Made by a program: the position numbers and the translations under genes
Shown: positions 16,677-24,436 of the stretch, piece by piece
How the letters are laid out: each line of letters opens with the position of its first letter
Position numbering within the stretch: the first letter of the stretch is position 1
Source of the DNA: Corynebacterium afermentans subsp. afermentans
GTDB lineage: Bacteria; Actinomycetota; Actinomycetes; Mycobacteriales; Mycobacteriaceae
Reading direction: 5' to 3'
Assembly: GCF_030408355.1 (NCBI RefSeq)
Contig: NZ_CP046606.1
Span: forward strand, 310,001 to 374,000
Length of the DNA: 64,000 nt
The notes under the pieces: generated by a model
Seen by the model: the letters and a program-made list of their open reading frames with translations, nothing else
Told to the model about the DNA's origin: nothing
Databases searched by the model: none

Positions 16677-16937
16677 ATGAACGAGCAGCAGTTGGAAAAA
16701 CTACGTTCCTATTACGACAACACCGACACCTCCGATCTCATGGAAGATGCCCAACCAGGCGACCTGGGCAATGTCGCAGACCCCGAAGCTAGCGTTGCGT
16801 TTACTGTCACCATGCCCAATCGCATGCTCCGCGCCGCGCGGGGAATGGCCGCAGCCGAGGGGATCTCTACCAACGATGTGCTCCGGCGGTTCATTAAAGC
16901 CGGAGTGAATGATCGGGCTGGGGCCCCGGGCGCGTAA
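16677..16937 (+). CDS. Ribbon-helix-helix (CopG-like) protein, probable antitoxin or small regulator
   Basis: An 86-residue protein. The acidic N-terminal half (LEKLRSYYDNTDTSDLMEDA) is followed by an RHH fold (FTVTMPNRMLRAARGMAAAEGISTNDVLRRFIKAG). This layout is common in antitoxins, where the N-terminus holds the toxin, but here the DNA-binding part is C-terminal. The ATG has GGAGGAAG upstream. AAGTT-GCGT-AACTT near 16608-16621 could be its operator. It is divergent from the split abi gene by 148 bp and might regulate it. No intact toxin gene follows. Confidence 0.7.
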   Translation: MNEQQLEKLRSYYDNTDTSDLMEDAQPGDLGNVADPEASVAFTVTMPNRMLRAARGMAAAEGISTNDVLRRFIKAGVNDRAGAPGA

Positions 16938-16967
16938 CCTCGAGCGCCTGCCACAGGGACTTGTGCT

Positions 16968-16985
16968 TATCGACGACCCTTCGGT
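16968..16985. repeat. 18-nt repeat, copy 2
   Basis: TATCGACGACCCTTCGGT, 30 bp after the RHH gene. Confidence 0.6.
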
Positions 16986-17097
16986 TCCCGCCGCAAACCG
17001 GCACAGGTTCGTAAAAGTTAACGAGCCAAAAATCTGACCTGGGGTTTTAGAACCCAAGAATCGGAGGATCGTCAACTTCTGCGAATCGTGGTCTTCT

Positions 17098-17322
17098 AGC
17101 CCGCGCAACCACCAGTGGAACCACTCACTCGGCGAGATCGCCACCGCGCTCATCGACGCCGGCCTGACCATCACCGCCCTCGAAGAAACCCCCTACTCCG
17201 CGTGGTGCTCGTGGCTCGAGCTGATGGTGGAAGACTCCCGCGGATTCATCCTCCGCTGCAACCCCGAGCGCCTGCCGCTCCAATTCGCCATCACCGCAAC
17301 GAAGCCCTGGGGGGCCTTTGAC
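17098..17322 (+). pseudogene. C-terminal fragment of a SAM-dependent methyltransferase
   Basis: The frame reads NHQWNHSLGEIATALIDAGL, then TITALEETPYSAWCSWLELMVED and a tail ending in ITATKPWGA. NHxWNHxLGEI and the following segment are typical of the last ~70 residues of class I methyltransferases. Nothing upstream in the window supplies the SAM-binding half, and the frame then runs on through unrelated sequence to 17424. It is a remnant, perhaps left by recombination at the 18-nt repeats on either side. Confidence 0.65.
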
Positions 17323-17340
17323 TATCGACGGGCCTTCGGT
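17323..17340. repeat. 18-nt repeat, copy 3
   Basis: TATCGACGGGCCTTCGGT, directly at the end of recognisable methyltransferase homology. Confidence 0.6.
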
Positions 17341-17437
17341 GGGCCACGCAAAGCACAAGGCCCGGAACGCGATGGTCCAGATCGGGATCCGAGCCTTAGG
17401 CGGGCTACTGAGCTGGCCAGATAGCTAGTCTCGTCAA

Positions 17438-17480
17438 GCCCCCGCAAATGGCATTGCAGTGTCGCGGGGGCATTCTCTTT
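17438..17480 (+). terminator. Probable terminator
   Basis: GCCCCCGC (17438-17445) and GCGGGGGC (17464-17471) form an 8-bp stem followed by ATTCTCTTTTT on the plus strand. It lies 22 bp beyond the 3' end of the minus-strand gene at 17493, so it may also stop that transcript. Confidence 0.6.
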
Positions 17481-17492
17481 TTGCTTACCCGG

Positions 17493-17984
17493 CTACTTTC
17501 CTCGGAACAAGTTAAACAGCGCCATCACTCCAGAAATCGCTGCGGTGAGGCCTCCGAAGAAGAAGCCGATTGCGAACACCCCGGCGATGAACGACTCGGC
17601 GTCTGGGTCGAAGGTCTCGATGCACAGGCCGAACAGGAAGAAGCACAGCACGCCGAGGCCCGCAGACCACTTGAACACCTTGGCGGCCTTCGGGCGTTTG
17701 ACCGGCGCGGGAGCGGGTTCAGTCGGGGCTGGTGTGCTCCAGGACGACGGCACTGGCGCCGGGGTGTAGGGCGGAGTTTGCGCGGAGGTGAGGAACTCTT
17801 CCGGGGCTGGGTCGGAAGCTGCGGATTGTTGCGGTTCCGAGACGGGCGTTGCCGCTGCGGGCTGGAGAGGTTGTGTAGTGAGGTCCAGCTGGATGCCGTG
17901 GGGAGGCAGGGGTTCCGGAACTCGGCTGAACACGCTGCCCTGCGGATCGCCCGGCTGCCCCGTGCGCGTCGTCTCCTGGTTCAT
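17493..17984 (-). CDS. Proline-rich membrane protein of unknown function
   Basis: A 163-residue protein. The first ~95 residues are Pro/Ala/Thr/Ser-rich and disordered, ending in PAPAPVKRPKAAK. Two hydrophobic segments follow (about 105-122 and 130-155, VLCFFLFGLCIE and GVFAIGFFFGGLTAAISGV). GGAGGGAG lies upstream of the ATG, so this gene has a normal ribosome-binding site. The architecture resembles small DUF4190-like actinobacterial membrane proteins, but I cannot assign a family. Confidence 0.7.
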   Translation of the reverse strand: MNQETTRTGQPGDPQGSVFSRVPEPLPPHGIQLDLTTQPLQPAAATPVSEPQQSAASDPAPEEFLTSAQTPPYTPAPVPSSWSTPAPTEPAPAPVKRPKAAKVFKWSAGLGVLCFFLFGLCIETFDPDAESFIAGVFAIGFFFGGLTAAISGVMALFNLFRGK

Positions 17985-18096
17985 TCCTGCTCCCTCCGGT
18001 GGTGGGTTGTGATTCTTCTCCGAGAGTAGGGCAGTAAGCGGCCTACTGCGCTGCTTCTTTGGCAGTGGTCGAGCTGGAGTGGCTGGACCGTTAACC

Positions 18097-18121
18097 GTTT
18101 GTCAATCTCGCATTGACAAAC
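18097..18121. promoter_or_regulatory. 10-bp inverted repeat, probable operator
   Basis: GTTTGTCAAT (18097-18106) and ATTGACAAAC (18112-18121) are exact inverse copies with a 5-nt centre. TTGACA inside the right arm could be a -35 hexamer, so binding would block transcription. It lies 90 bp upstream of the HicB-like gene, which is the obvious candidate autorepressor. Confidence 0.6.
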
Positions 18122-18210
18122 AAACGCCGTATGGGGTTGAACCATCCTGCGCCATGCAGTAATCAAGAAGCTGCGAACGGAAGCGCGTGAATTAGGAAAG
18201 GGTGGTGGCG

Positions 18211-18588
18211 ATGAAAGCGTTCACGGTGACCGCAGAGCGTGGGCGCAGCGGCGCATGGGTGCTGGAATGCGACGAACTAGGGGTGGTTTCGCAGACCCGG
18301 AGGCTCGACCGCGCGGACGGTGAGGTCGCTGAGGCGATCGCATTTCAATCTGGGGTGCAACCGGGCGAGTTTAAGATCGAGGTCGTGCCTATCCTGCCTG
18401 CTGAGGTTGAGTCGTTGCGTAAGCGTGCCGACGAACTCGGCGTGAAGGCGAAAGCCGCATCGGATGAGGCTGCGGCGGCGAGGTCTGCGTTGGCCCGCAA
18501 AATGAAGGACGAGGGGTTCACGCTCCGTGAGATGGGGCAGGTGCTCGGAGTGTCGTACCAGCGGGCGTCGGAGTTGGCGGCGGGGTAA
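18211..18588 (+). CDS. HicB-like antitoxin/regulator with C-terminal helix-turn-helix
   Basis: A 125-residue protein. MKAFTVTAERGRSGAWVLECDEL and the LDRADGEVAEAIAF segment follow the HicB fold. A central helical, Ala-rich linker leads to a C-terminal DNA-binding domain (GFTLREMGQVLGVSYQRASEL). The start is ATG 18211; two GTG codons at 18202 and 18205 are closer to AGGAAAG. Just upstream, in another frame, VIKKLRTEARELG resembles the beginning of a HicA-type toxin but no complete toxin follows, so this may be an orphan antitoxin kept as a regulator. Confidence 0.7.
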   Translation: MKAFTVTAERGRSGAWVLECDELGVVSQTRRLDRADGEVAEAIAFQSGVQPGEFKIEVVPILPAEVESLRKRADELGVKAKAASDEAAAARSALARKMKDEGFTLREMGQVLGVSYQRASELAAG

Positions 18589-18606
18589 GGAAAAGGAGCG
18601 GCGAAG

Positions 18607-18825
18607 ATGCGGTATAGCTACAAGGAAATCAAGTCTCTCGACGGACTGCGCCTCAAGCGTCCGCCGCACCAGGGGGAGATCGCGGCTGCGCACTTAGTGA
18701 TCAAGCAGATCAACGAAGGGAAGCGCCCGGGCGAAGAGATCACGCCGTTTCTCCGGTGGGTGGCTGACTACGGCTCGCCGGGCTTCCAGGTCGCGCCCGT
18801 GGTCATTGAGAACCCGAACGGCTAA
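18607..18825 (+). CDS. Small protein of unknown function
   Basis: A 72-residue soluble protein (MRYSYKEIKSLDGLRL..., with PGEEITPFLRWVADYGSPGF near the C-terminus) that I do not recognise. The ATG has AAGGAG upstream and follows the HicB-like gene by 18 bp, so the two are probably one operon. Its end overlaps the end of the converging menE gene by 4 bp. Confidence 0.6.
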   Translation: MRYSYKEIKSLDGLRLKRPPHQGEIAAAHLVIKQINEGKRPGEEITPFLRWVADYGSPGFQVAPVVIENPNG

Positions 18826-19961
18826 AACAGCTCCTTGACGGCCGCGCGGTCCACCTTGCCTGGCCCGAGCTGCGGCAGCGCCGCCACCACCTTGAGTTCT
18901 TTGGGGATCTGCCAGTGCGCGATGCGGCCGGCGTCCTCCGCGTCGGCGAGCGCGTCCAGGATGTCCGGCACCGACGCGGAGCCGGTGTAGGCGGCGCAGA
19001 TGCGCTGGCCGAAGCGGTCGTCGTCTTTGCCGATGACGGTGGCGGCGGTGACGCCGTCGATAAGCAAAAGCTCTTCTTCTAGCACCTCGGGGTGGAGCTT
19101 GAGGCCGCCGGAGGAGATGACGTTGTCCGTGCGGCCGAGGACGGTGAGCACACCGTTTTCCAGGGAGCCGGCGTCGGAGGTGCGGAACCAGCCGTCTTGG
19201 AGGTCGGGGGAGTCGAGATGGTGGTAGCCGCGGGCGACCATGGGGCCACCGAGGTGGATGCGGCCGTCTTGGATTCGCACGCGGGCGCCGGCGATGGGGC
19301 GGCCGTCGTAGACGCAGCCGCCGGAGGTTTCGGAGGAGCCGTAGGTGGTGACCACGTTGATGCGCAGCTTGCGGGCGGAGTCGAGCAGGCGCGGGTTGGT
19401 CGCGGCGCCGCCGACGAGGACTGCGGAGAACGTGCGCAGCGCGTCGATGCCCTTGAGTGTGGACGTGGCCTTGGCCAGCTGCATCGGGGTCAGCGCGGTG
19501 TAGGTGCGCTCGCCGGTTTGGGCGAGCTCGTGGGCGCGGGCGGCGAACTCGGCGACGTTGAAGCCGCGGGTCAGATCGACGTATGCCGGTTCGACCCCGG
19601 CGACCATGCTGCGGACGAGCACCTGGATCCCGGCGATGTAGGCGGCCGGCATGGCCAGCAGCCACTGGCCCTCGCCGCCGAGCGCCTGGTGGGTGGCGTC
19701 CGCGCTGGAGATCAGGTTCGCCGGGGTGAGCATCGCGCCTTTCGGTTTACCTGTGGAGCCGGAGGTGGAGACCACCAGGGCGATGTCGTCGTCGATGGGC
19801 GCGCCGGGTTTGAGCGTGTTGCGTAGCAGGTTCGTGCGCGCCGGGTCGTTGGCGGGCACGGGCAACAGCGTGCGCTGGCCGGTCAGGGCCTCTTCCAGCG
19901 CGGGGAGAATCGCCAGCGGGTTGGCGGGGTCGACGGGGAGAAGTTCCAGCAGGTGGGTCAC
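18822..19961 (-). CDS. menE: o-Succinylbenzoate-CoA ligase MenE
   Basis: A 379-residue adenylate-forming enzyme that activates o-succinylbenzoate with CoA in menaquinone synthesis. The AMP-binding loop is STSGSTGKPKG, followed by TTYGSSETSGG and the hinge GRTDNVISSGG; PKELKVVAALPQLGPGKVDR carries the C-terminal catalytic lysine. Its length is on the short side, normal for actinobacterial MenE. The GTG start at 19961 overlaps the stop of the upstream membrane protein gene by 4 bp, so the two are coupled. Confidence 0.92.
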   Translation of the reverse strand: MTHLLELLPVDPANPLAILPALEEALTGQRTLLPVPANDPARTNLLRNTLKPGAPIDDDIALVVSTSGSTGKPKGAMLTPANLISSADATHQALGGEGQWLLAMPAAYIAGIQVLVRSMVAGVEPAYVDLTRGFNVAEFAARAHELAQTGERTYTALTPMQLAKATSTLKGIDALRTFSAVLVGGAATNPRLLDSARKLRINVVTTYGSSETSGGCVYDGRPIAGARVRIQDGRIHLGGPMVARGYHHLDSPDLQDGWFRTSDAGSLENGVLTVLGRTDNVISSGGLKLHPEVLEEELLLIDGVTAATVIGKDDDRFGQRICAAYTGSASVPDILDALADAEDAGRIAHWQIPKELKVVAALPQLGPGKVDRAAVKELF

Positions 19962-20767
19962 TTGGCGGGTGTTTCGTTGTCGAGGGGGTTGGTGGGAGTG
20001 GTGCGGGCGAAGGCTTTGCGCGACAGTGGGCCGTCGATAGCCGCCCAAAGCCCTGCGGCGGTGAGTGCGGTGAGCAGCACGTACATCACCGGCACGCTGT
20101 GGGGTGCGACAAGTACGGCGACGGCGTTGAATCCGATGTGGCACACAACCGCCAGCGCCCAGAGCTGCCAGCGGCGCTCGCGCACCGCGCGCAGCACGAT
20201 CAGGGTGAACACCACGTGTGCGGCGATCGCGAGCACTCGCTCGTACCAGCTTGCAGCGATCATTCCCATGCCGATGTTCTGCAGCGCCTCAATCTGGTCT
20301 GCAATGGCCTGCGCGGTGGCAGGGTCGTCGTTTCCGGCGGCCTGCGCCTTGATCGCGTCGCCGGTGGTCAGCAGCATGATGTTGCCGACGAACAGGTTGG
20401 CAAAGAGCAGCAGCGCCTCTATGCCGCCGTGGCCCAGGCCGAAGCCGACGCCGTCGTTCCACTCGCGGGTGTTTTTGGCCCAGAACCGCAAGACGATCCA
20501 GCGAGCGGTCTCTTCGAACAGCCCTGAGGTGGCGAGGAACAGCGCAGCCGTCAGGGCGGTGGCCGTCGCTGGATCGAATGTTTTGCTGAAGAGGAACTGC
20601 AGCGGGATCACCAACGCGAACCTGGCCACCTGGGACAGTGGGAACGCCAGTGTGCCCCAGCCGAGCGACGCCCACCTGAAGCCGAGCCTGCGCCTCCCTA
20701 CGAACCACGCGGCCAGCACGAGGGCGACCATGCCCACGAACTGCAGAATGAGAAGGCCCATCGTCAT
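19958..20767 (-). CDS. YhfC-family membrane protein (possible intramembrane protease)
   Basis: A 269-residue polytopic protein. The EExxR-type motif (GLFEETARWIVLRFW), a following GHGGIEALLLFANL and a late HIGFNAVAV carry the Glu, His and Asn residues typical of the YhfC/CAAX-protease superfamily, which cleaves or binds substrates inside the membrane. The ATG at 20767 lies 7 nt after TATCGT without a ribosome-binding site. It is translationally coupled to menE, but a functional link with menaquinone is unproven. Confidence 0.75.
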   Translation of the reverse strand: MTMGLLILQFVGMVALVLAAWFVGRRRLGFRWASLGWGTLAFPLSQVARFALVIPLQFLFSKTFDPATATALTAALFLATSGLFEETARWIVLRFWAKNTREWNDGVGFGLGHGGIEALLLFANLFVGNIMLLTTGDAIKAQAAGNDDPATAQAIADQIEALQNIGMGMIAASWYERVLAIAAHVVFTLIVLRAVRERRWQLWALAVVCHIGFNAVAVLVAPHSVPVMYVLLTALTAAGLWAAIDGPLSRKAFARTTPTNPLDNETPAK

Positions 20768-20877
20768 GGCAGAAACGATACCGCTGCGGCCCAGGTGCGG
20801 CGGAACGAGCGTTAATAACGAAGTCGGCTTTGCTGTCACCTGTAACGCAGCTCTCACTCTCTACCGATAAAACAGGC

Positions 20878-21867
20878 ATGAGGAAGATCATCGCACCGGC
20901 CGTCGCTGCGGCGACCGCCCTTTCACTCGCTGTCCCTGCCACTGCTGCCGCCGCCACCTTGACCCCGTTTACCAAGGACGGCACCAACTACTGCCGCGTC
21001 ACGCTCAACGACGTCGAGCGCGGCCCCGCCAACCAAGCCGAGCGCGCCGCGAAAACGCTCACGCACGGTATGTACGCAACCTCGGTCACCGAGGCGTTTG
21101 AGGCAACGTTCCCGGAGCTGAAGAAGCTTGGCGACGAATACGTGGCCGATCCAGCCGTCATTAAGCATCTGCACCTGCTGCTGGACGACAAAATGTCCCA
21201 GGAAGATGTCCGCGCCGACGCCCGCGCCGCCGCGAAAGAGAAGCTGGCGCCGCTCGGCCTGCACACCACCGACGCTGACTTCTACCTGGACATGAAGGAA
21301 ATCTCCCAGGTGCCGCTCAGCCCCGCGGCCAAGGCGCTCAAAGGCACCGCGGACTGGTTCGTGGGTATCGACGGTGGGGTACCCAAGGTGCAGCCGCTTG
21401 GGGACGACTACGCGTTCGGCCGCAACGGCGACAACACCGCACGTTGGCTGCGCCACGTAGAAGGCTGGCAGCGCAGCGAGTTCGCCCGGAACATGAGCAA
21501 GACCTACTTCGCCCAGGTGCAGGACACACTCGAGAGCTCGTACTACTACGCACTCGAGGAGGCCAAGACTTGCCACGACGGCACCACGCACGTCATCTTC
21601 CCCACGCAGGATCTGAAGCTGCCGAAGGCGCCGGAACTGGCCAACGCCGACTTGGGCGATACCGCGCCTGAGCCGGATCCAGCCCCGAAGGACCCGGAGG
21701 AGAAGCCCGACACCAACGCCCCGGAGACCTTCGACGCCAAGCTGGCCAAGATCTTGGGCATCGTCGCCGCGGTGTTGACGGCACTGGGCGCGCTGTTCGG
21801 CCTGCTGCAGAACATGGGTGTTAAGGGCCTGCCCGCCATTCCGCAGATCCCGGGGTTGACCAAGTAG
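20878..21867 (+). CDS. Secreted or surface-anchored protein of unknown function
   Basis: A 329-residue protein with a Sec signal peptide (about residues 1-25, cleavage after ATAAA). A mainly helical mature domain holds one cysteine near each end (NYCRVTL and AKTCHDG), perhaps a disulfide. A Pro/Asp/Glu-rich linker (PEPDPAPKDPEEKPD) and a C-terminal membrane segment (ILGIVAAVLTALGALFGLLQ) follow. This resembles corynebacterial surface proteins of unknown role with a CAP-like N-terminal section, but I cannot name a family. It is divergent from the YhfC gene by 110 bp. Confidence 0.7.
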   Translation: MRKIIAPAVAAATALSLAVPATAAAATLTPFTKDGTNYCRVTLNDVERGPANQAERAAKTLTHGMYATSVTEAFEATFPELKKLGDEYVADPAVIKHLHLLLDDKMSQEDVRADARAAAKEKLAPLGLHTTDADFYLDMKEISQVPLSPAAKALKGTADWFVGIDGGVPKVQPLGDDYAFGRNGDNTARWLRHVEGWQRSEFARNMSKTYFAQVQDTLESSYYYALEEAKTCHDGTTHVIFPTQDLKLPKAPELANADLGDTAPEPDPAPKDPEEKPDTNAPETFDAKLAKILGIVAAVLTALGALFGLLQNMGVKGLPAIPQIPGLTK

Positions 21868-21869
21868 AT

Positions 21870-21883
21870 CCTCCTCGAGGAGG
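21870..21883. promoter_or_regulatory. 14-bp palindrome
   Basis: CCTCCTCGAGGAGG is perfect and lies right after the secreted-protein gene, 24 bp before the -10-like box of the histidine kinase gene. It could act as an operator near the -35 region or as a weak hairpin; no T-run follows. Confidence 0.35.
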
Positions 21884-21920
21884 AGGTGGGGGCGCGATGC
21901 CGCGAATAAGCTAGGTGCCC

Positions 21921-23033
21921 GTGCATATCAAACCGGGCGACGCGGTGCTCGCGGTGGCTGCGGCGGTGCTCGCCGCTTTCTACACCGTGAGCGCGATCGG
22001 TGACCCCACCAACGCTTACGGTTGGATGCAGGCCCTATTGTCCTGGGGGTTTGCGGCCTCGTTTGGTGTGCTGACCAGCCGGCCGAAAACCGCTGCCGCG
22101 GCACTGATTGCGCTGAACGCGGCGTGGGCGGCGGCGTGGTTAGCAGCGCCGGTAAACATCGGCTACACCTTTTGGGTTCTCGCGGTGCCGGTGGCCGTGT
22201 TTGTGGCCAGCCGTTACGCGGACAAACGCTTCGCGCTGGGGGTGCTGGCGGCTGCGTGCGCGTGGGCGTTTGTGTCGCCGTTTATGTGGACATGGGATGA
22301 GCAACTCACGCTGTTTTACCGCCAGGGCTCCGACAGGGCGGTCTCATTGGGACTGCACTGGGCGGTAGCCGCGGTGGCGTACCTGTTGGGCGCGAACCTT
22401 GCGGCCGAGCACAACGCCCGTGCCCGCGAGGCTGAGGCGAAAGAGACCCGCCGCGCCGCCGCCCGCCAGCAGGAGCGCCAAGATATCGCGCGCGAGATCC
22501 ACGACGTGCTCGGGCACTCGCTGACCTTGATAAAGGCGCAGGCGAACGCCGGGTTGGCATCCGGCCGTGAGCAAGAGGCGCTGCGGCAGATCAACGCGGC
22601 TGCGGGGGAGTCGTTGGCGGAGATTCGCATGCTGGTTCGGGGCCTGCGCGACAGCGACCTTGGGTTCGCGCCGGTGGCGGGGGTGGGCGATGTGCCTGCG
22701 CTGGTGCAGCGTTTCCGCGCCGCGGGACTTGAGGTCACACTTGATGCCATGCCTATCGACGTCCCACCGGTCACCTCCCACGCCATCCACCGTATTGTCG
22801 CCGAGGCATTGACTAACGCCACACGCCACCAGATAGACCCGCACGTGGATGTGCGGATTGCGGGTGGCAACCCCGTCGTGGTGGAGGTAGCTTCTACCGG
22901 TCGGGTGCGCCCGCAGCCGGGCACCGGAGTGGGGCTGGAGGGGTTGCGAGAACGCGCTATAAGTGTCGGCGGCATGCTCGAAACCTCGCTGACAGGCCAG
23001 ACGTTTACGGTTAGGGCGGAGCTGGCCGCATGA
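21921..23033 (+). CDS. Two-component sensor histidine kinase (HisKA_3 family)
   Basis: A 370-residue kinase. Five or six N-terminal membrane segments (about 1-140) form the sensor and there is no large external loop. The phospho-acceptor motif is REIHDVLGHSLTLIKAQ, and the ATPase part has EALTNATRH and GTGVGLEGLRERA, all typical of DesK/NarX-type kinases. GTG 21921 is 8 nt after TAAGCT and suits a leaderless mRNA; a GTG at 21915 is the alternative. It overlaps its response regulator by 4 bp. The nearby ABC exporter suggests a cell-envelope or antibiotic stress signal. Confidence 0.92.
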   Translation: MHIKPGDAVLAVAAAVLAAFYTVSAIGDPTNAYGWMQALLSWGFAASFGVLTSRPKTAAAALIALNAAWAAAWLAAPVNIGYTFWVLAVPVAVFVASRYADKRFALGVLAAACAWAFVSPFMWTWDEQLTLFYRQGSDRAVSLGLHWAVAAVAYLLGANLAAEHNARAREAEAKETRRAAARQQERQDIAREIHDVLGHSLTLIKAQANAGLASGREQEALRQINAAAGESLAEIRMLVRGLRDSDLGFAPVAGVGDVPALVQRFRAAGLEVTLDAMPIDVPPVTSHAIHRIVAEALTNATRHQIDPHVDVRIAGGNPVVVEVASTGRVRPQPGTGVGLEGLRERAISVGGMLETSLTGQTFTVRAELAA

Positions 23034-23668
23034 TCAAGATCCTGCTCGCAGATGACCAACCGCTGTTGCTGAGCGCCCTGGAGACGATCCTGGGAGCCCA
23101 GGCGGACCTCACCGTGGCGGCCACCGCCGCCAATGGAGCGGAAGCGGTTGAGAAAGCCCGGGCGCACCGCATCGACGTGGCAGTGCTGGATATTCGCATG
23201 CCGGTGCTTGACGGTATCGCCGCAGCCACGCAGATCATGGAGCTCGGCCCGAAAGTGATCATGCTGACCACCTTCGACGACGACACCCTCGTCCGCGCCG
23301 CCATCGACGCCGGCGTGGATGGCTTCCTGCTCAAAGACGCCGAGCCAGAGGTGCTCGCCGGTGCCGTGCGCGCCGTCGCCCGTGGTGAATCTGTGCTGGC
23401 CCCCGGCGTGACCGGGCGGGTGATGGCATGGGTGCGTGGCAGCACGGGCTCCACCGAGGCGGCTGCAGAGTTGGAGGGGCTTACCTCCCGGGAGCTGGAG
23501 GTGCTGGCGGAGATCGGCCGCGGCGCTACCAACGCCGAGATCGCAAGGGCACTGTTCATCGCGGAGACCACGGTGAAAACGCACGTGTCCAGCCTGCTTA
23601 CCAAGCTCGGGGTGCGCGACCGGGTGGCGCTGGCGCTGACGGCGCAGCGCGCCGGGCTCTCCTCCTAA
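23030..23668 (+). CDS. LuxR/NarL-family response regulator
   Basis: A 212-residue regulator. The receiver domain has the acidic pair (LADDQ), phospho-acceptor Asp in VAVLDIRMPVLDG and the late lysine in LLKDAEPEVL. The C-terminal LuxR helix-turn-helix reads LTSRELEVLAEIGRGATNAEIA, then IAETTVKTHVSSLLTKLGVRDR. It starts inside the kinase stop codon (ATGA) and probably controls the ABC exporter genes 66 bp downstream. Confidence 0.95.
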   Translation: MIKILLADDQPLLLSALETILGAQADLTVAATAANGAEAVEKARAHRIDVAVLDIRMPVLDGIAAATQIMELGPKVIMLTTFDDDTLVRAAIDAGVDGFLLKDAEPEVLAGAVRAVARGESVLAPGVTGRVMAWVRGSTGSTEAAAELEGLTSRELEVLAEIGRGATNAEIARALFIAETTVKTHVSSLLTKLGVRDRVALALTAQRAGLSS

Positions 23669-23734
23669 GGGAGGATGCGGAATTGGTCCCGTCGGCCGAT
23701 CCGCAACGAAGGCGGTGGCGGAACAATTGGGTGC

Positions 23735-24436
23735 ATGACTGCAACCCAACTCGCATGCCGCTCCGTGGCCGTGTCCTTCGGCGGCCACCAGGTGCTGCGC
23801 GACATCACGCTGACTACCACCCCCGGGCGCGTCCACGCCTTACTGGGGCCAAACGGTGCAGGTAAATCGACCTTGATGTCGGTACTGCTGGGCCTTGTCG
23901 CTCCCGACGCTGGAGAGGTCACGCTGATGGGGCGCCCGTTCGAGCGGGCTGCGCTGCACCACGTGGGTGCCTCCATCAACGACCCGGCCTTCTACGCGCA
24001 CTTGAGCGCGCGAAGCAACCTGCGGGTGCACACTGCGCTGTTGGGCCTGCCGGATGCGGAAGCGGACCGGGTGCTTGAACTTGTCGGCCTCGCTGGGGCA
24101 GGACGCAAGAAGGCGGGCAGCTTCTCCACCGGTATGAAGGGCCGTCTCGCCCTGGCTCAGGCTCTGCTTGGTGAGCCGGAGGTGCTTATCTTGGACGAGC
24201 CGCAAAACGGACTCGACCCTGAGGGCATCGCCCACCTGCGTGCCTACCTGCGCGAGTACGCCCGCGCCGGGCGCACCGTCTTGGTCAGCTCCCACCAGCT
24301 CGGTGAGGTGCTGCACATGGCTGACGACGCCACCGTTATCGCCGGTGGCCGCGTCCGCTTCACCGGCGAACTCGCAGAGCTTGGGCCAAACCTGGAAGAG
24401 TCTTTCTTCCGCCTCACCTCGGGGGTGGACGTCTAA
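23735..24436 (+). CDS. ABC exporter ATP-binding protein
   Basis: A 233-residue ATPase with Walker A GPNGAGKST, a GASINDPAFYAHLSARSNL segment typical of antibiotic-export ATPases (DrrA/BcrA-like), signature FSTGMKGRLALAQ and Walker B VLILDEPQNGLDP. The ATG at 23735 gives the normal N-terminus. It follows a two-component system and overlaps the permease start by one base, a layout typical of bacitracin or lantibiotic resistance modules. The exported compound is unknown. Confidence 0.9.
   Translation: MTATQLACRSVAVSFGGHQVLRDITLTTTPGRVHALLGPNGAGKSTLMSVLLGLVAPDAGEVTLMGRPFERAALHHVGASINDPAFYAHLSARSNLRVHTALLGLPDAEADRVLELVGLAGAGRKKAGSFSTGMKGRLALAQALLGEPEVLILDEPQNGLDPEGIAHLRAYLREYARAGRTVLVSSHQLGEVLHMADDATVIAGGRVRFTGELAELGPNLEESFFRLTSGVDV

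Noticed and set aside
17224..17424. A gene starting at ATG 17224
   Set aside because: The start is inside the methyltransferase remnant and the sequence after 17322 has no family features.
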